Positions 9,592-18,104 of a stretch of DNA of 64,000 nucleotides are shown one piece after another (positions within the stretch are counted from its first letter, which is position 1; each line of letters starts with the position of its first letter). Location of the stretch: positions 1 through 64,000 of the forward strand of contig NZ_JACOPN010000008.1 in NCBI RefSeq assembly GCF_014287875.1. Direction: 5' to 3'. A model generated the notes under the pieces. That model saw only the letters and a list, made by a program, of their open reading frames with translations. It did not search any database and had not been told where the DNA came from. The stretch is from Flintibacter faecis (lineage in GTDB: Bacteria > Bacillota > Clostridia > Oscillospirales > Oscillospiraceae). The position numbers were made by a program, and so were the translations under genes.

Positions 9592-9724
9592 CCTCACCTT
9601 CTTTCGTTTCATTCTACCACAGCTTTGCCAGCGCGTCCACTTCTTTTTTGAAAAGAGTTGCGTATGGCGTATACACGAGAGAGATATGGAGGTGCAGTGA
9701 CAGAAAAAATTTATCTTAACAGGG

Positions 9725-9882
9725 TTGCTTTTGGGAATTTGATATGCTATACTATAAAAATCCAAGCAAAGGAGTTTATCAATATGCGGCAAGGTATTCT
9801 TAAATAAAATTTGATAATGGGAACAAAGACAAACGTCCTCAAGGAGAGGGCTTGGTTTTTGTACCCAATTTAAGAATACTTT
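9725..9882 (+). promoter_or_regulatory. tet promoter and leader-peptide attenuator
   Basis: A promoter with TTGCTT (9725-9730), a 17-bp spacer and TATACT (9748-9753) is followed by an AAAGGAG site and a 7-codon leader (MRQGILK, 9784-9807). The leader codons GTATTCTTAAAT (9794-9805) pair with ATTTAAGAATAC further down (about 9869-9880). This matches the transcription-attenuation layout of tet(M)/tet(W)-type genes, where stalled ribosomes in the leader prevent the stem. Regulation by tetracycline is inferred. Confidence 0.7.
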
Positions 9883-10026
9883 TGCCTTTTCATTTCATAT
9901 CGTGATAGACAACGGCCAGCCTTGGCCGCAGTTTTCATGTGTGTCCTACCTATCATCCCCAGCGGTAAAAGTATTTGTCGCTGGGGATTTTTGCGCCCTT
10001 CTGGGCCTTGTATGGAGGACAATCAT

Positions 10027-11964
10027 ATGAAAATCATCAATATTGGCATTCTTGCTCATGTAGACGCAGGTAAGACGACCTTGACGGAGAGCCTGTTATA
10101 TACCAGCGGAGCAATCGAGGCGCCCGGCAGTGTGGATCAGGGAACAACGAGAACGGACACCATGTTTTTAGAGCGGCAGCGTGGAATCACCATTCAAACG
10201 GCGGTCACTTCCTTTCAGTGGCACGATTGTAAGGTCAACATTGTGGATACTCCTGGGCATATGGATTTCTTAGCGGAGGTCTATCGCTCCCTTGCCATTC
10301 TTGACGGAGCGATTTTGGTTGTTTCTGCAAAAGACGGCGTTCAGGCGCAGACCCGTATTCTGTTTCATGCTCTGCAAGTAATGAAAATCCCAACTGTTAT
10401 CTTTATTAACAAAATCGACCAGGACGGGATTGACCTGCCAGGTGTGTATCAGTCTATCCGAGATAAGCTCTCCGCAAATATGATTATTAAGCAGAACGTG
10501 CAGCTTTCCCCGGATATATCCATCATGGAAAACATGGGGCTGGAGAATTGGGATACCGTGATTGCGGACTGTGATGAATTGTTGGAGAAATATATTGCCG
10601 GAGAACCAATGGACAAAGAAGAACTTCTGCGGGAGGAAAACAGGAGAATCCAAAGCGTCTCTCTGTTTCCGGTCTATCATGGCAGTGCCAAGGTAAACTT
10701 GGGAATCCGACAACTCATTGAAGCGGTCACAGATACATTCCAATCACCCACCGGGCAGAACAGCTCTGAATTGTGCGGAACTGTGTTCAAAGTTGAGTAC
10801 GCAAACCAGAGCCAACGCCTTGCCTATCTGCGGTTGTATAGCGGTACGCTTCATTTGCGGGATTCCGTAGCCTTGGCAGGGAAAGAAAAACTGAAAATTA
10901 CGGAAATGCGTATCCCCTCAAAGGGTGAGATTGTCCGAACAGAGATTGCCCATGCGGGCGAGATCGTCATTGTACCCTGCGACAGTTTGCGGCTGAATGA
11001 TGTGCTGGGAAACAAACTGCTGCTGCCCCGTGAAACGTGGAGCGACAATCCTCTCCCTTTGCTGCGGACAACAATTGCACCAGAGAAACCAGAACAGAGG
11101 GAACGCTTGTTAAACGCCTTGACAGAAATTGCGGATACCGACCCGCTTCTGCGCTATGAAGTAGACGCTGTGACCCATGAGATCATTCTCTCCTTTTTGG
11201 GCCGGGTACAATTGGAAATTATCTCTGATCTTCTGGTGGAAAAATATCAGCTCAACACAACTGCAAAAGAACCTACCGTCATCTATATGGAGAGGCCATT
11301 GAAAGCGGTAAGTCACACCATTCATATCGAAGTGCCGCCCAATCCATTCTGGGCGTCCATCGGGCTGTCCGTCACCCCTCTCCCCCTTGGCACCGGAGTG
11401 CAGTATGAGAGCAAAGTTTCCGTTGGATACTTGAATCAGAGTTTTCAAAACGCTGTATTGGATGGTATCCGCTACGGTCTGGAACAAGGCGTGTATGGAT
11501 GGAAGGTAACGGACTGTAAAATCTGTTTTGAGTATGGGCTTTATTATAGTCCGGTCAGCACTCCCGCAGACTTTCGGTCATTGGCACCTATTGTATTGGA
11601 GCAGGTGTTGAAAAAGGCGGGGACGCAGCTATTGGAACCATATCTTTCTTTTACACTCTATGCGCCGCAGGAATATCTCTCCAGAGCTTATCATGACGCA
11701 CCAAAATATTGCGCGAGTATTGAAACGACCCAGGTTAAAAACAGCGAGGTGATTTTTACTGGCGAAATCCCTGCCCGCTGTGTGCAAGAGTACCGCAATG
11801 ACCTCACCTTTTATACAAACGGGAGAAGCGTTTGTTTAACAGAATTGAAGGGGTATCAAATCGCCAGCGGCGAACCAGTTTTTCAGCCACGCCGCCCAAA
11901 CACCCGGATTGATAAGGTGCGCCATATGTTCAACAAAATTCTCCCATCAATGATGGACTTATAA
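10027..11964 (+). CDS. Tetracycline resistance ribosomal protection protein, Tet(W)-like
   Basis: A 645-aa EF-G-like GTPase that releases tetracycline from the ribosome. G motifs are clear: [23 protein letters not shown] and NKIDQ. The C-terminal half contains [21 protein letters not shown] and [18 protein letters not shown], typical of the Tet(M)/O/W group. The ATG at 10027 has a TGGAGGA site. From memory it is closer to Tet(W) than to Tet(O) or Tet(32), but with many substitutions in residues 150-270 and 300-420 and a slightly longer C-terminus (ILPSMMDL), so I do not assign the class letter firmly. Confidence 0.92.
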   Translation: MKIINIGILAHVDAGKTTLTESLLYTSGAIEAPGSVDQGTTRTDTMFLERQRGITIQTAVTSFQWHDCKVNIVDTPGHMDFLAEVYRSLAILDGAILVVSAKDGVQAQTRILFHALQVMKIPTVIFINKIDQDGIDLPGVYQSIRDKLSANMIIKQNVQLSPDISIMENMGLENWDTVIADCDELLEKYIAGEPMDKEELLREENRRIQSVSLFPVYHGSAKVNLGIRQLIEAVTDTFQSPTGQNSSELCGTVFKVEYANQSQRLAYLRLYSGTLHLRDSVALAGKEKLKITEMRIPSKGEIVRTEIAHAGEIVIVPCDSLRLNDVLGNKLLLPRETWSDNPLPLLRTTIAPEKPEQRERLLNALTEIADTDPLLRYEVDAVTHEIILSFLGRVQLEIISDLLVEKYQLNTTAKEPTVIYMERPLKAVSHTIHIEVPPNPFWASIGLSVTPLPLGTGVQYESKVSVGYLNQSFQNAVLDGIRYGLEQGVYGWKVTDCKICFEYGLYYSPVSTPADFRSLAPIVLEQVLKKAGTQLLEPYLSFTLYAPQEYLSRAYHDAPKYCASIETTQVKNSEVIFTGEIPARCVQEYRNDLTFYTNGRSVCLTELKGYQIASGEPVFQPRRPNTRIDKVRHMFNKILPSMMDL

Positions 11965-11978
11965 AATCCCTTTGGAAC

Positions 11979-12020
11979 AAAGGGCGCACTTCTATACATG
12001 GTCTGCGACCATGTATCGTG
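11979..12020 (-). other. Candidate oriT of the MOBQ relaxase
   Basis: Read on the minus strand, a 10-bp inverted repeat (ATACATGGTC, GCA, GACCATGTAT; 11994-12016) is followed by AGAAGTGCGCCCT. RSF1010-type MOBQ origins have an inverted repeat followed by TAAGTGCGCCCT containing the nick, so both order and core sequence agree. It lies upstream of the MOBQ relaxase of the same element. The function is inferred from similarity. Confidence 0.65.
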
Positions 12021-12035
12021 CGCTCTGCGAGGCTA

Positions 12036-12063
12036 CGGCCCGGACTTCCGAAAGTCCGGGCCG
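12036..12063. terminator. Perfect 12-bp hairpin downstream of tet
   Basis: CGGCCCGGACTT and AAGTCCGGGCCG with a 4-nt loop. It may terminate tet transcription, although only three T residues follow. GC-rich hairpins continue to about 12180, with no gene in this 300-bp gap. Confidence 0.5.
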
Positions 12064-12264
12064 TTTGCGTCGCTCCGCTCCGTACAAGGGGCTGCGCCCC
12101 TTGCGCCGCTTTGCGGCTATCCCTGCGCCCTCGCTGGAAAGGTACATCCGCTCTGCGTCTGCACCTTTCCAGCGAGGCTAAAACCGAATACCGTTACCCT
12201 TGACCGTTTACCCGACACAGCAGGTAGACGGTCTTTTGTTTTGCCAAGAAGGAGGTCAAACACG

Positions 12265-12558
12265 ATGGACAAGTCACGCGAAGAATTAGAGAAAGAGTAT
12301 GCTGAGGCCACCGCTAAGTTGGAGCAGTACCAGCACAGAGGCCAGCGGTATGAGAACCGCATCCGCTACTACACCCAAGGCGAAAGGAAGAAGCGAAACC
12401 ACCGACTTATCACCCGTGGCGGAGCGGTGGAGAGTATCGCCCCGGAGGTGCGCGGCATGAGCGAAAGGGCCTTTTTTCTTTTGATGGAAAAGGTCTTTTC
12501 CCTGCCGGAAGTTGCCGCCCTGGTGAGCCAAGCCACTGACCAGCAGGAAAGCGGATAA
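12265..12558 (+). CDS. DUF3847-like small protein of the mobilization module
   Basis: A 97-aa, mostly helical charged protein (SREELEKEYAEATAKLEQY, then a basic segment GERKKRNHRLITRGG). It resembles the DUF3847 proteins regularly found just before MobA/MobL relaxase genes. The ATG at 12265 follows an AAGGAGG site. Its stop directly abuts the TTG start of the relaxase gene, pointing to coupled translation and a relaxosome-accessory role (inference). Confidence 0.7.
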   Translation: MDKSREELEKEYAEATAKLEQYQHRGQRYENRIRYYTQGERKKRNHRLITRGGAVESIAPEVRGMSERAFFLLMEKVFSLPEVAALVSQATDQQESG

Positions 12559-14025
12559 TTGGCCCTGTTCCATCTCCACGTTACCCAGGTCAAACGGAGC
12601 GCGGGACAGTCTGTTGTCACGTCCGCCGCCTACCGAGCCGGGGAGAAATTGTATAGCGAATACTATGGCGAGGTCAGCGACTACACCCACAAGGGCGGCG
12701 TGGTCTGCACAGACATTCTCCTGCCGCCCCAGGCCCCCAACCAGTACCAAGACCGCGCCACCCTCTGGAACGCCGTGGAGAAGGCCGAGCGCGGCAAGAA
12801 AGCCCAGCTTGCATATAGCTTTGACATTGCCTTGCAGAACGAGTTTTCATTGGAGGAAAACATCGCTCTTGCAAGGCAATTTGTTTCGGAGCAGCTTGTG
12901 GGCCGGGGCATGATTGCCGACTTTGCCATCCACCAGCCGGACAAGGAGGACGGCGGTATTCCTAACCCGCACTTTCATGTTCTCTGCCCCATCCGGCCCA
13001 TTGAGCCAGACGGCAAATGGGGGTGCAAGCAGCGCCGCCGCTACCGTCTGGACGAGGACGGGAACCGCATTATGGGAGAGGACGGCAAGCCCCTCTTTGA
13101 CGCTGTTCCCACTACCGACTGGGGAAGCCCGGAAACACTGGAACATTGGCGGGAGGCGTGGGCCGCTATGGTGAACGCCAAGTTTGAGGAAAAGGGGCTG
13201 ACCTGCCGCATCGACCACCGCTCCTATGAGCGTCAGGGCCTTGACCTGCTGCCCACCGTCCATGAGGGCGTGGCCGTCCGCCAGATGGAGGCCAAGGGCA
13301 TCCCCACCGACAAGGGCGATCTGAACCGCTGGATAAAAAAGGCCAACAACATTCTGCGGGATATTCGGAAGAAAATCGCCGGCCTGACGGATTGGATTAA
13401 GGCCATAAAAGAAGAATTGAGCAAGCCCCAGGCCCCGACCCTTGCCGCCCTGCTGACCGACTACTATGAGGGCCGGAACGCCGGAGCATGGAGCCGCAAC
13501 GCCAGGATTGGAAATCTTAAAGGTTTTGCCGAGGCCATCAATTTTCTGACCGAGAGGGGCATCGCTACGCTGGAAGATTTAGAGACCCATATCGCCGCCC
13601 AGAGTGAACGAACGGAGGCCATCAACACATCCATGAAAGCGAAGCGTGACCGTCTGAACGAATTGAAGGAACTGCTTCGCCTTGTTGACCTCTACCGAGA
13701 CACCAAGCCCGTCTATGACGAGTTGCAGGGTATCAAGTGGAAGGGCAAGCGGGAAAAATTCGAGAGGGAGCATGAGAACGAGTTGAGGACGTTCCACATG
13801 GCCCGCCGGAAGCTGGACAAGCACCGTTCCCCTGCTGGTAAAATCCCCGTTCATGCGTGGGAACAGGAACAGGCGAGGCTTCACCAGGAGTACACAGCCG
13901 AGTATGAGCAGTACAAGCCTATCCAAGACGATTTGCGGCGGCTTCAACAGGTGAAGCGGAACGCCGATGCTGCCATACACCAGCAGGAGCAGACCCAGCA
14001 GAAACGCCGGGAGGTGGAGCGGTGA
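12559..14025 (+). CDS. MobA/MobL (MOBQ) relaxase
   Basis: A 488-aa relaxase. Motif I lies at the start (LFHLHVTQVKRSAGQSVV, then SAAYRAG with the candidate catalytic Tyr) and the metal-binding motif is NPHFHVLCPIRP near residue 138. The C-terminal half is coiled coil. The start is TTG immediately after the preceding stop; no ATG is near. It nicks oriT so that the element can use a conjugation channel supplied in trans, here possibly that of an ICE. It overlaps the next gene by 4 bp. Confidence 0.9.
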   Translation: MALFHLHVTQVKRSAGQSVVTSAAYRAGEKLYSEYYGEVSDYTHKGGVVCTDILLPPQAPNQYQDRATLWNAVEKAERGKKAQLAYSFDIALQNEFSLEENIALARQFVSEQLVGRGMIADFAIHQPDKEDGGIPNPHFHVLCPIRPIEPDGKWGCKQRRRYRLDEDGNRIMGEDGKPLFDAVPTTDWGSPETLEHWREAWAAMVNAKFEEKGLTCRIDHRSYERQGLDLLPTVHEGVAVRQMEAKGIPTDKGDLNRWIKKANNILRDIRKKIAGLTDWIKAIKEELSKPQAPTLAALLTDYYEGRNAGAWSRNARIGNLKGFAEAINFLTERGIATLEDLETHIAAQSERTEAINTSMKAKRDRLNELKELLRLVDLYRDTKPVYDELQGIKWKGKREKFEREHENELRTFHMARRKLDKHRSPAGKIPVHAWEQEQARLHQEYTAEYEQYKPIQDDLRRLQQVKRNADAAIHQQEQTQQKRREVER

Positions 14026-14441
14026 ACGGCATTCCCCGACTGACCTACCAGCAGTACCGAGCCGTCCGGCGGCTGGTGCATGACTGCTGCAATTATGACG
14101 GCGGCAACTGTCTTGCTCTTGATGACGGCTGGGAGCCTTGTGTCTGCGTCCAGAGTATCACCTATTCCCTGGTCTGTAAATGGTTCCGCGCCGCCGTCCT
14201 GCCAACAGACAAGGGGTTGTGTGCCGCCTTGCTCCACCGAGGACAGGCGCGGCCCTGTGCCGAGTGCGGGGCGATGTTCGTGCCGCGCTCCAATCGGGGC
14301 AAATACTGTGACGAGTGCGCCGCCAATGTGCGCCGGAGAAAGAAAGCTGCCAGCGAACGGGAACGCCGCAGGCGTGGACATTTAGAGGCTGAAAAGCCTT
14401 GCAATCAGGGGGCTTGTGGACAGTCCTCAAAGGGGGACTAA
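14022..14441 (+). CDS. Cysteine-rich VLP-domain protein
   Basis: A 139-aa protein of the cysteine-rich VLP family that accompanies relaxase genes in Clostridia elements. Several Cys pairs are visible: CCNYDGGNC, CVC, and the zinc-knuckle CAECGAMFVPRSNRGKYCDEC near residues 85-105, followed by a basic tail. The GTG start overlaps the relaxase stop (GTGA). Function unknown; DNA binding is plausible. A paralogue lies in the second mobile element at 51893-52306. Confidence 0.75.
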   Translation: MNGIPRLTYQQYRAVRRLVHDCCNYDGGNCLALDDGWEPCVCVQSITYSLVCKWFRAAVLPTDKGLCAALLHRGQARPCAECGAMFVPRSNRGKYCDECAANVRRRKKAASERERRRRGHLEAEKPCNQGACGQSSKGD

Positions 14442-14525
14442 TACATTCCCCTTCCCCCACTCCAACGTGGGCGGCAAAATGGCGCTCACGTGGATTAACT
14501 TTGATGAATGATGAAAGGAGAGCCT

Positions 14526-14792
14526 ATGACCTACGACCCCAGCATGACGATCACCAGCACCATCCCCGCCCCGGAGGGGAGCGACAGCACCAGCAGAGAG
14601 GGCAAGGCCATCCCCCTGCCCGTGATGGCGGGCGGCAACGCTTCACCCGCCCCGGACGTACCGCCACCCGATATGGTAAAGACCGTTGGCGGTACGACCT
14701 TTGATATTTATTTCCATTTCAGCCAGACCAGCCGGGAAACCTTTACCGACAAGGTACTGCGCCTTATTCAATCCGATGTTGTAACCTCATAA
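14526..14792 (+). CDS. tnpW: TnpW-family transposon protein
   Basis: An 88-aa protein with a disordered N-terminus rich in Pro, Ser and Thr, and a conserved C-terminus (TTFDIYFHFSQTSRETFTDK) typical of the TnpW proteins of Tn4451-like elements. It has a good AAAGGAG site and ends about 40 bp from the right end of the element. Its role is unknown. Confidence 0.75.
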   Translation: MTYDPSMTITSTIPAPEGSDSTSREGKAIPLPVMAGGNASPAPDVPPPDMVKTVGGTTFDIYFHFSQTSRETFTDKVLRLIQSDVVTS

Positions 14793-14834
14793 AAATAATT
14801 TACTTTTTTCTCTATCCTTATTGACAAAACCCGA

Positions 14835-16072
14835 AGATGGAGGTGCTGACAGATACCGGAGGCTACCTCAAACAGCAGGGATACGATGTCCGGGTACTGA
14901 ACCTCGTCAATTTGGATCAGTCCGATGGCTATAACCCATTCCGCTACCTGCGGGATGAAAAAGACGCGCTGAAGCTGGTGAACACGCTGATCCAGGCGAC
15001 CACGCCCAAGGGCAGCCATGAGTCGGACCCGTTCTGGACGAAATCCGAAACGGCACTTTTGCAAGCTATCATCCTCATGCTGCACCAGGAGGCACCGGAG
15101 TATGAACAGAATTTCTCTATGGTCATGCGGGTGCTGGAATATGCTGAGGTCCGAGAGGATGACGACGAGTACATTTCGCCGCTGGATCTGCTATTTCGTG
15201 CCATAGAGCATGAAGATCCGGAGAGCGTCGCGCTGCGGCAATACCGGGTATTCAAGCAGGCCGCCGGCAAAACTGCAAAATCCATTTTGGTGAGTGCCGC
15301 TGTGCGGCTGGCTCCCTTCAACCTGCCGCAGATCAAGGCAATCACGGACCATGACGATATGGACCTGTACACACTGGGCGAGAAAAAGTGCGCCCTCTAT
15401 GCCGTGATCCCGGACAATGATACGACCTTCAACTTTTTGGTAAGCCTGCTGTACTCCCAGATATTCCAGACGCTTTACTACTGTGCAGACCAGCTGCACC
15501 ATGGCGCACTGCCGTGTCATGTCCACTTCATCCTCGACGAAGCGCCGTCCGTCAACCTGCCTGGGCTCCCAAGGGAACTGGCGACCATGCGTTCCCGCAA
15601 CATTTCGTGCAGCACGATCATCCAGAACATGGCGCAGATCAAGGAACTTTACAAGGATTCCTGGGAAACCATCCCCGGCAACTCGGACACGCTGCTCTAT
15701 CTCGGTGGCAACGAGGCAAGCACCCATAAGTACATCTCAGAGGCCCTGGGCAAGTCCACCATCGACACCAAGACCCATGGGCAGACGAAGGGACGCTCCG
15801 GCTCCTACTCCACCAACTTCCAGATGAGCGGCAGAGAGCTGCTGACCCCGGACGAGGTGCGGATGCTGGATAACCGATACTGCATCCTGTTCATCCGAGG
15901 CGCAAGACCAGTTCTGGATTTGAAGTACGAACTGATGGAGCATCCTGCGATCCGCTACACGATGGACGGCGGAGCGCCGCCCTATATCCATCACGGGACA
16001 GCCGCACCGGCCCTGACGGGAGAACCGCTGTTCCAATTTTATTCTAACAATGAAAAGGAGAACGCTGCGTAA
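14835..16072 (+). pseudogene. virD4: VirD4/TcpA-like coupling protein, 3' half (interrupted)
   Basis: Continuation of the coupling protein after the inserted element, from EVLTDTGGYLKQQGYDV onward. It holds the rest of the ATPase: the Walker B motif FILDEAP near residue 240 of this half and the conserved RNISCSTIIQNMAQIKELY segment. An internal ATG at 14837 could yield a 411-aa fragment, but without the Walker A half it would not work. It overlaps the next gene's start (taATGA) by 1 bp. Confidence 0.88.
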
Positions 16073-16398
16073 TGAAACACGATCTGAAAACCAAGAACTT
16101 TGAAAGAAAGGCAAAGCGCGTCTACGCCGTCCTTGCCTGCACTGCGATGGTGATGATGGTCACCGCTGTTCCTGCATTGGCTGCAGATGACCCACTGACG
16201 GTAGTCAACAATCTGAGTGAGTTTATTTTCTCACTCATCCGTGCCATTGGACTCATCCTGCTGGGCTTCGGCATCCTGCAGGTGGGTCTGTCCCTCAAGA
16301 GTCACGATCCCTCCCAGCGCGCCAACGGTATGCTCACTGTGGCAGGCGGCATCGTCATCACCTTCACCAAGGAGATCCTCACTCTCATCACCGGCTGA
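16072..16398 (+). CDS. Maff2-family small membrane protein (pilin-like)
   Basis: A 108-aa protein with an N-terminal signal-like segment ending AVPALAADD (cleavage after ALA is likely) and two further hydrophobic segments (about residues 45-65 and 85-105). The family is found in Tn1549-like conjugation modules between the coupling protein and VirB6, and its size and topology recall VirB2/TrbC pilins. That role is inferred. It starts at the virD4 stop, so it is coupled. Confidence 0.75.
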   Translation: MKHDLKTKNFERKAKRVYAVLACTAMVMMVTAVPALAADDPLTVVNNLSEFIFSLIRAIGLILLGFGILQVGLSLKSHDPSQRANGMLTVAGGIVITFTKEILTLITG

Positions 16399-16463
16399 AA
16401 AACGCGGCAGGGTGAACGGCGTGATACCGTTCACCCTGTTCTTCCCGTAGGAGGTGATTTTGA

Positions 16464-17309
16464 ATGGGAAGTGGAAACTGGATCGTAGACAACCTGAACT
16501 CCGCACTGGAGATGTGGAACGGCAGACTGGCGGAGATCTGGCAGCTTATTACCACCTCGCCGGAAAACTTTAAGGGCGGCGGTATCTGGAACGTTATCGT
16601 CAATATCAACGATGGGTTGAAGGCGGTCGGCTATGCGCTGCTGGTGTTGTTCTTCGTCATGGGCGTAGTCAAGACCTGCGGCAGCTTTGCGGAGATGAAG
16701 AAACCGGAGATGGCGTTCAAATGCTTTATCCGCTTTGTGTTGGCGCAGGCTGCGGTAAGCTGGGGCATGGAGCTGATGACAGGAGCTTTCCGGGTAGCCC
16801 AGGGCATGGTGACCACGATCATCGACTCGTCTGGACTGAGTGCCATGTCGGCCACCGCACTGCCGGACGAGATGGTGAGCATCATCGAGGATGTGGGATT
16901 TATCGACTCCATCCCGCTGTGGGCAGTGACACTGCTGGGCTCGCTTTTTATCTGGGTGCTGTCCCTTGTGATGATCCTAACGGTGTACAGCCGTTTTTTC
17001 AAGCTCTACATTGCGACGGCTATCGCGCCTGTGCCCTTGGCCAGCTTTGCAGGACAGCCCTCCAGCAGTATTGGCGTAGCCTTTTTGAAAAGCTATGCCG
17101 CCATCTGTCTGGAGGGCTGCGTCATCGTATTGGCTTGTGTGATCTTTTCGGCGTTCGCGTCCTCGCCGCCCGCCATCGCGGACGATACGCTGGCCGCAGC
17201 CACCATCGTGTGGAACTATGTAGGCGAACTGATCTTCAATATGCTGGTGCTGGTGGGCGCGATCAAGATGAGCGACCGGATCATCCGGGAACTGATGGGG
17301 CTGGGCTGA
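16464..17309 (+). CDS. VirB6/TrbL-like conjugation membrane protein
   Basis: A 281-aa polytopic protein with about six membrane segments (for example ALLVLFFVMGVVKTCG, LLGSLFIWVLSLVMILTVYS, and a final segment before MSDRIIRELMGLG). The pattern fits the VirB6/TrbL-like proteins (CD0411 type) that form the inner-membrane channel of Gram-positive conjugation systems. It has a strong AGGAGG site and lies in the expected order after the Maff2-like gene. Confidence 0.85.
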   Translation: MGSGNWIVDNLNSALEMWNGRLAEIWQLITTSPENFKGGGIWNVIVNINDGLKAVGYALLVLFFVMGVVKTCGSFAEMKKPEMAFKCFIRFVLAQAAVSWGMELMTGAFRVAQGMVTTIIDSSGLSAMSATALPDEMVSIIEDVGFIDSIPLWAVTLLGSLFIWVLSLVMILTVYSRFFKLYIATAIAPVPLASFAGQPSSSIGVAFLKSYAAICLEGCVIVLACVIFSAFASSPPAIADDTLAAATIVWNYVGELIFNMLVLVGAIKMSDRIIRELMGLG

Positions 17310-17310
17310 T

Positions 17311-17649
17311 TCAACGCCACAGCCCCTCGGTGCTGATGGTGTCCTCGCCGTTCTCTCTTGCCTTGCGGACGCGATATTTGAAATATTCTACGGCGGCTCG
17401 GTCATCCTGCTTCTCCTGAATGAAGCTCCAGACCCGCCCCAACAAAGAAAACAGCCAGGACAGAACGACCAGACCGACCAGCACGAACAGGATATTGTCC
17501 GCCAACGCCGTATGTGTCTGATACCAGCCATGAAAAACGGTCAGCATGGACACCGTGTACAGCAGCGGGATCGTCAGCCGGGTCAGTGCGGCAAGGCGGA
17601 ACAGGAGCGCCAGGACGCCGAGTCCTGCGCCGATCATCCAAAACATCAT
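17311..17649 (-). CDS. Small membrane protein, antisense in the conjugation operon
   Basis: A 112-aa product with three predicted membrane segments (MMFWMIGAGLGVLALLF, TIPLLYTVSMLTVF, ILFVLVGLVVLSWLF) and a basic C-terminal tail. The ATG at 17649 has an AAGGAGG site nine bases upstream, and there is no competing plus-strand gene, so it appears real although it reads against all its neighbours. Function unknown. Confidence 0.6.
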   Translation of the reverse strand: MMFWMIGAGLGVLALLFRLAALTRLTIPLLYTVSMLTVFHGWYQTHTALADNILFVLVGLVVLSWLFSLLGRVWSFIQEKQDDRAAVEYFKYRVRKARENGEDTISTEGLWR

Positions 17650-17750
17650 TTGCCATGACCTCCTTATCAAGTTTGGCAGATGGTAACATAAACGGGCAGA
17701 AAAAGCAAGTATCTGTTCGGGAAAACTCAGAAGATATCGGAGGTGGTACA

Positions 17751-18104
17751 TTGGAGGTACGCATCAACAAAGAAGTACGAAATTATCAGGAAAGCTTGTT
17801 TTTCGGACTGTCCCTGCGGCAATTCCTATTCGCGCTGCTGGCGGTGGCTGTGGCAGTTGTCGTTTACTTTTTCCTGCGCCCGGTGCTGGGAAACGGCGAG
17901 ATCGGCTGGGTCTGCATTCTGGCCGCGTTCCCATTTGCCTTGGGCGGTTTTTTCCAGTACAACGGCATGAATCTGGAACAATTTTTATTGGCGTTTTTTC
18001 GCTCAGAATTTCTCACCCCAAAACGGCTTGTGTTCAAATCGGAAAATATATATGCAAAACTGATGGAACACACATCGATGAAGGAGGCGCTAAAACTTGA
18101 TTAA
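17751..18104 (+). CDS. PrgI-family conjugation protein
   Basis: A 117-aa protein with two hydrophobic segments (about residues 22-42 and 50-68) matching the PrgI family, small membrane partners of VirB4 in Gram-positive type IV secretion. The start is TTG at 17751, because a GGAGGTG site precedes it and the conserved sequence (EVRINKEVRNYQESLFFGLS) begins right there; the frame extends upstream without a better signal. It overlaps virB4 by 8 bp. Confidence 0.8.
   Translation: MEVRINKEVRNYQESLFFGLSLRQFLFALLAVAVAVVVYFFLRPVLGNGEIGWVCILAAFPFALGGFFQYNGMNLEQFLLAFFRSEFLTPKRLVFKSENIYAKLMEHTSMKEALKLD

Larger units (their letters stand above)
6176..14834 (+). mobile_element. Tn4451-like mobilizable element carrying tetracycline resistance, inserted in virD4
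   Basis: The 8.66-kb insert is bounded by GA dinucleotides (6174-6175 and 14833-14834). Subterminal inverted repeats share AATAAGGATAGA (left about 6188, right about 14809-14821). Collapsing the GA core restores the virD4 frame as TDPKMEVLTD. GA cores are known for the TnpX/TndX large serine recombinases of Tn4451 and Tn5397. Content: serine recombinase, PD-(D/E)XK protein, tet gene, DUF3847-like protein, MOBQ relaxase, Cys-rich VLP protein and TnpW. All core modules look intact. Confidence 0.88.

Noticed and set aside
11998..12264. Upstream extension of the DUF3847-like gene
   Set aside because: The extension covers the candidate oriT and several hairpins; the ATG at 12265 has the only good ribosome binding site.
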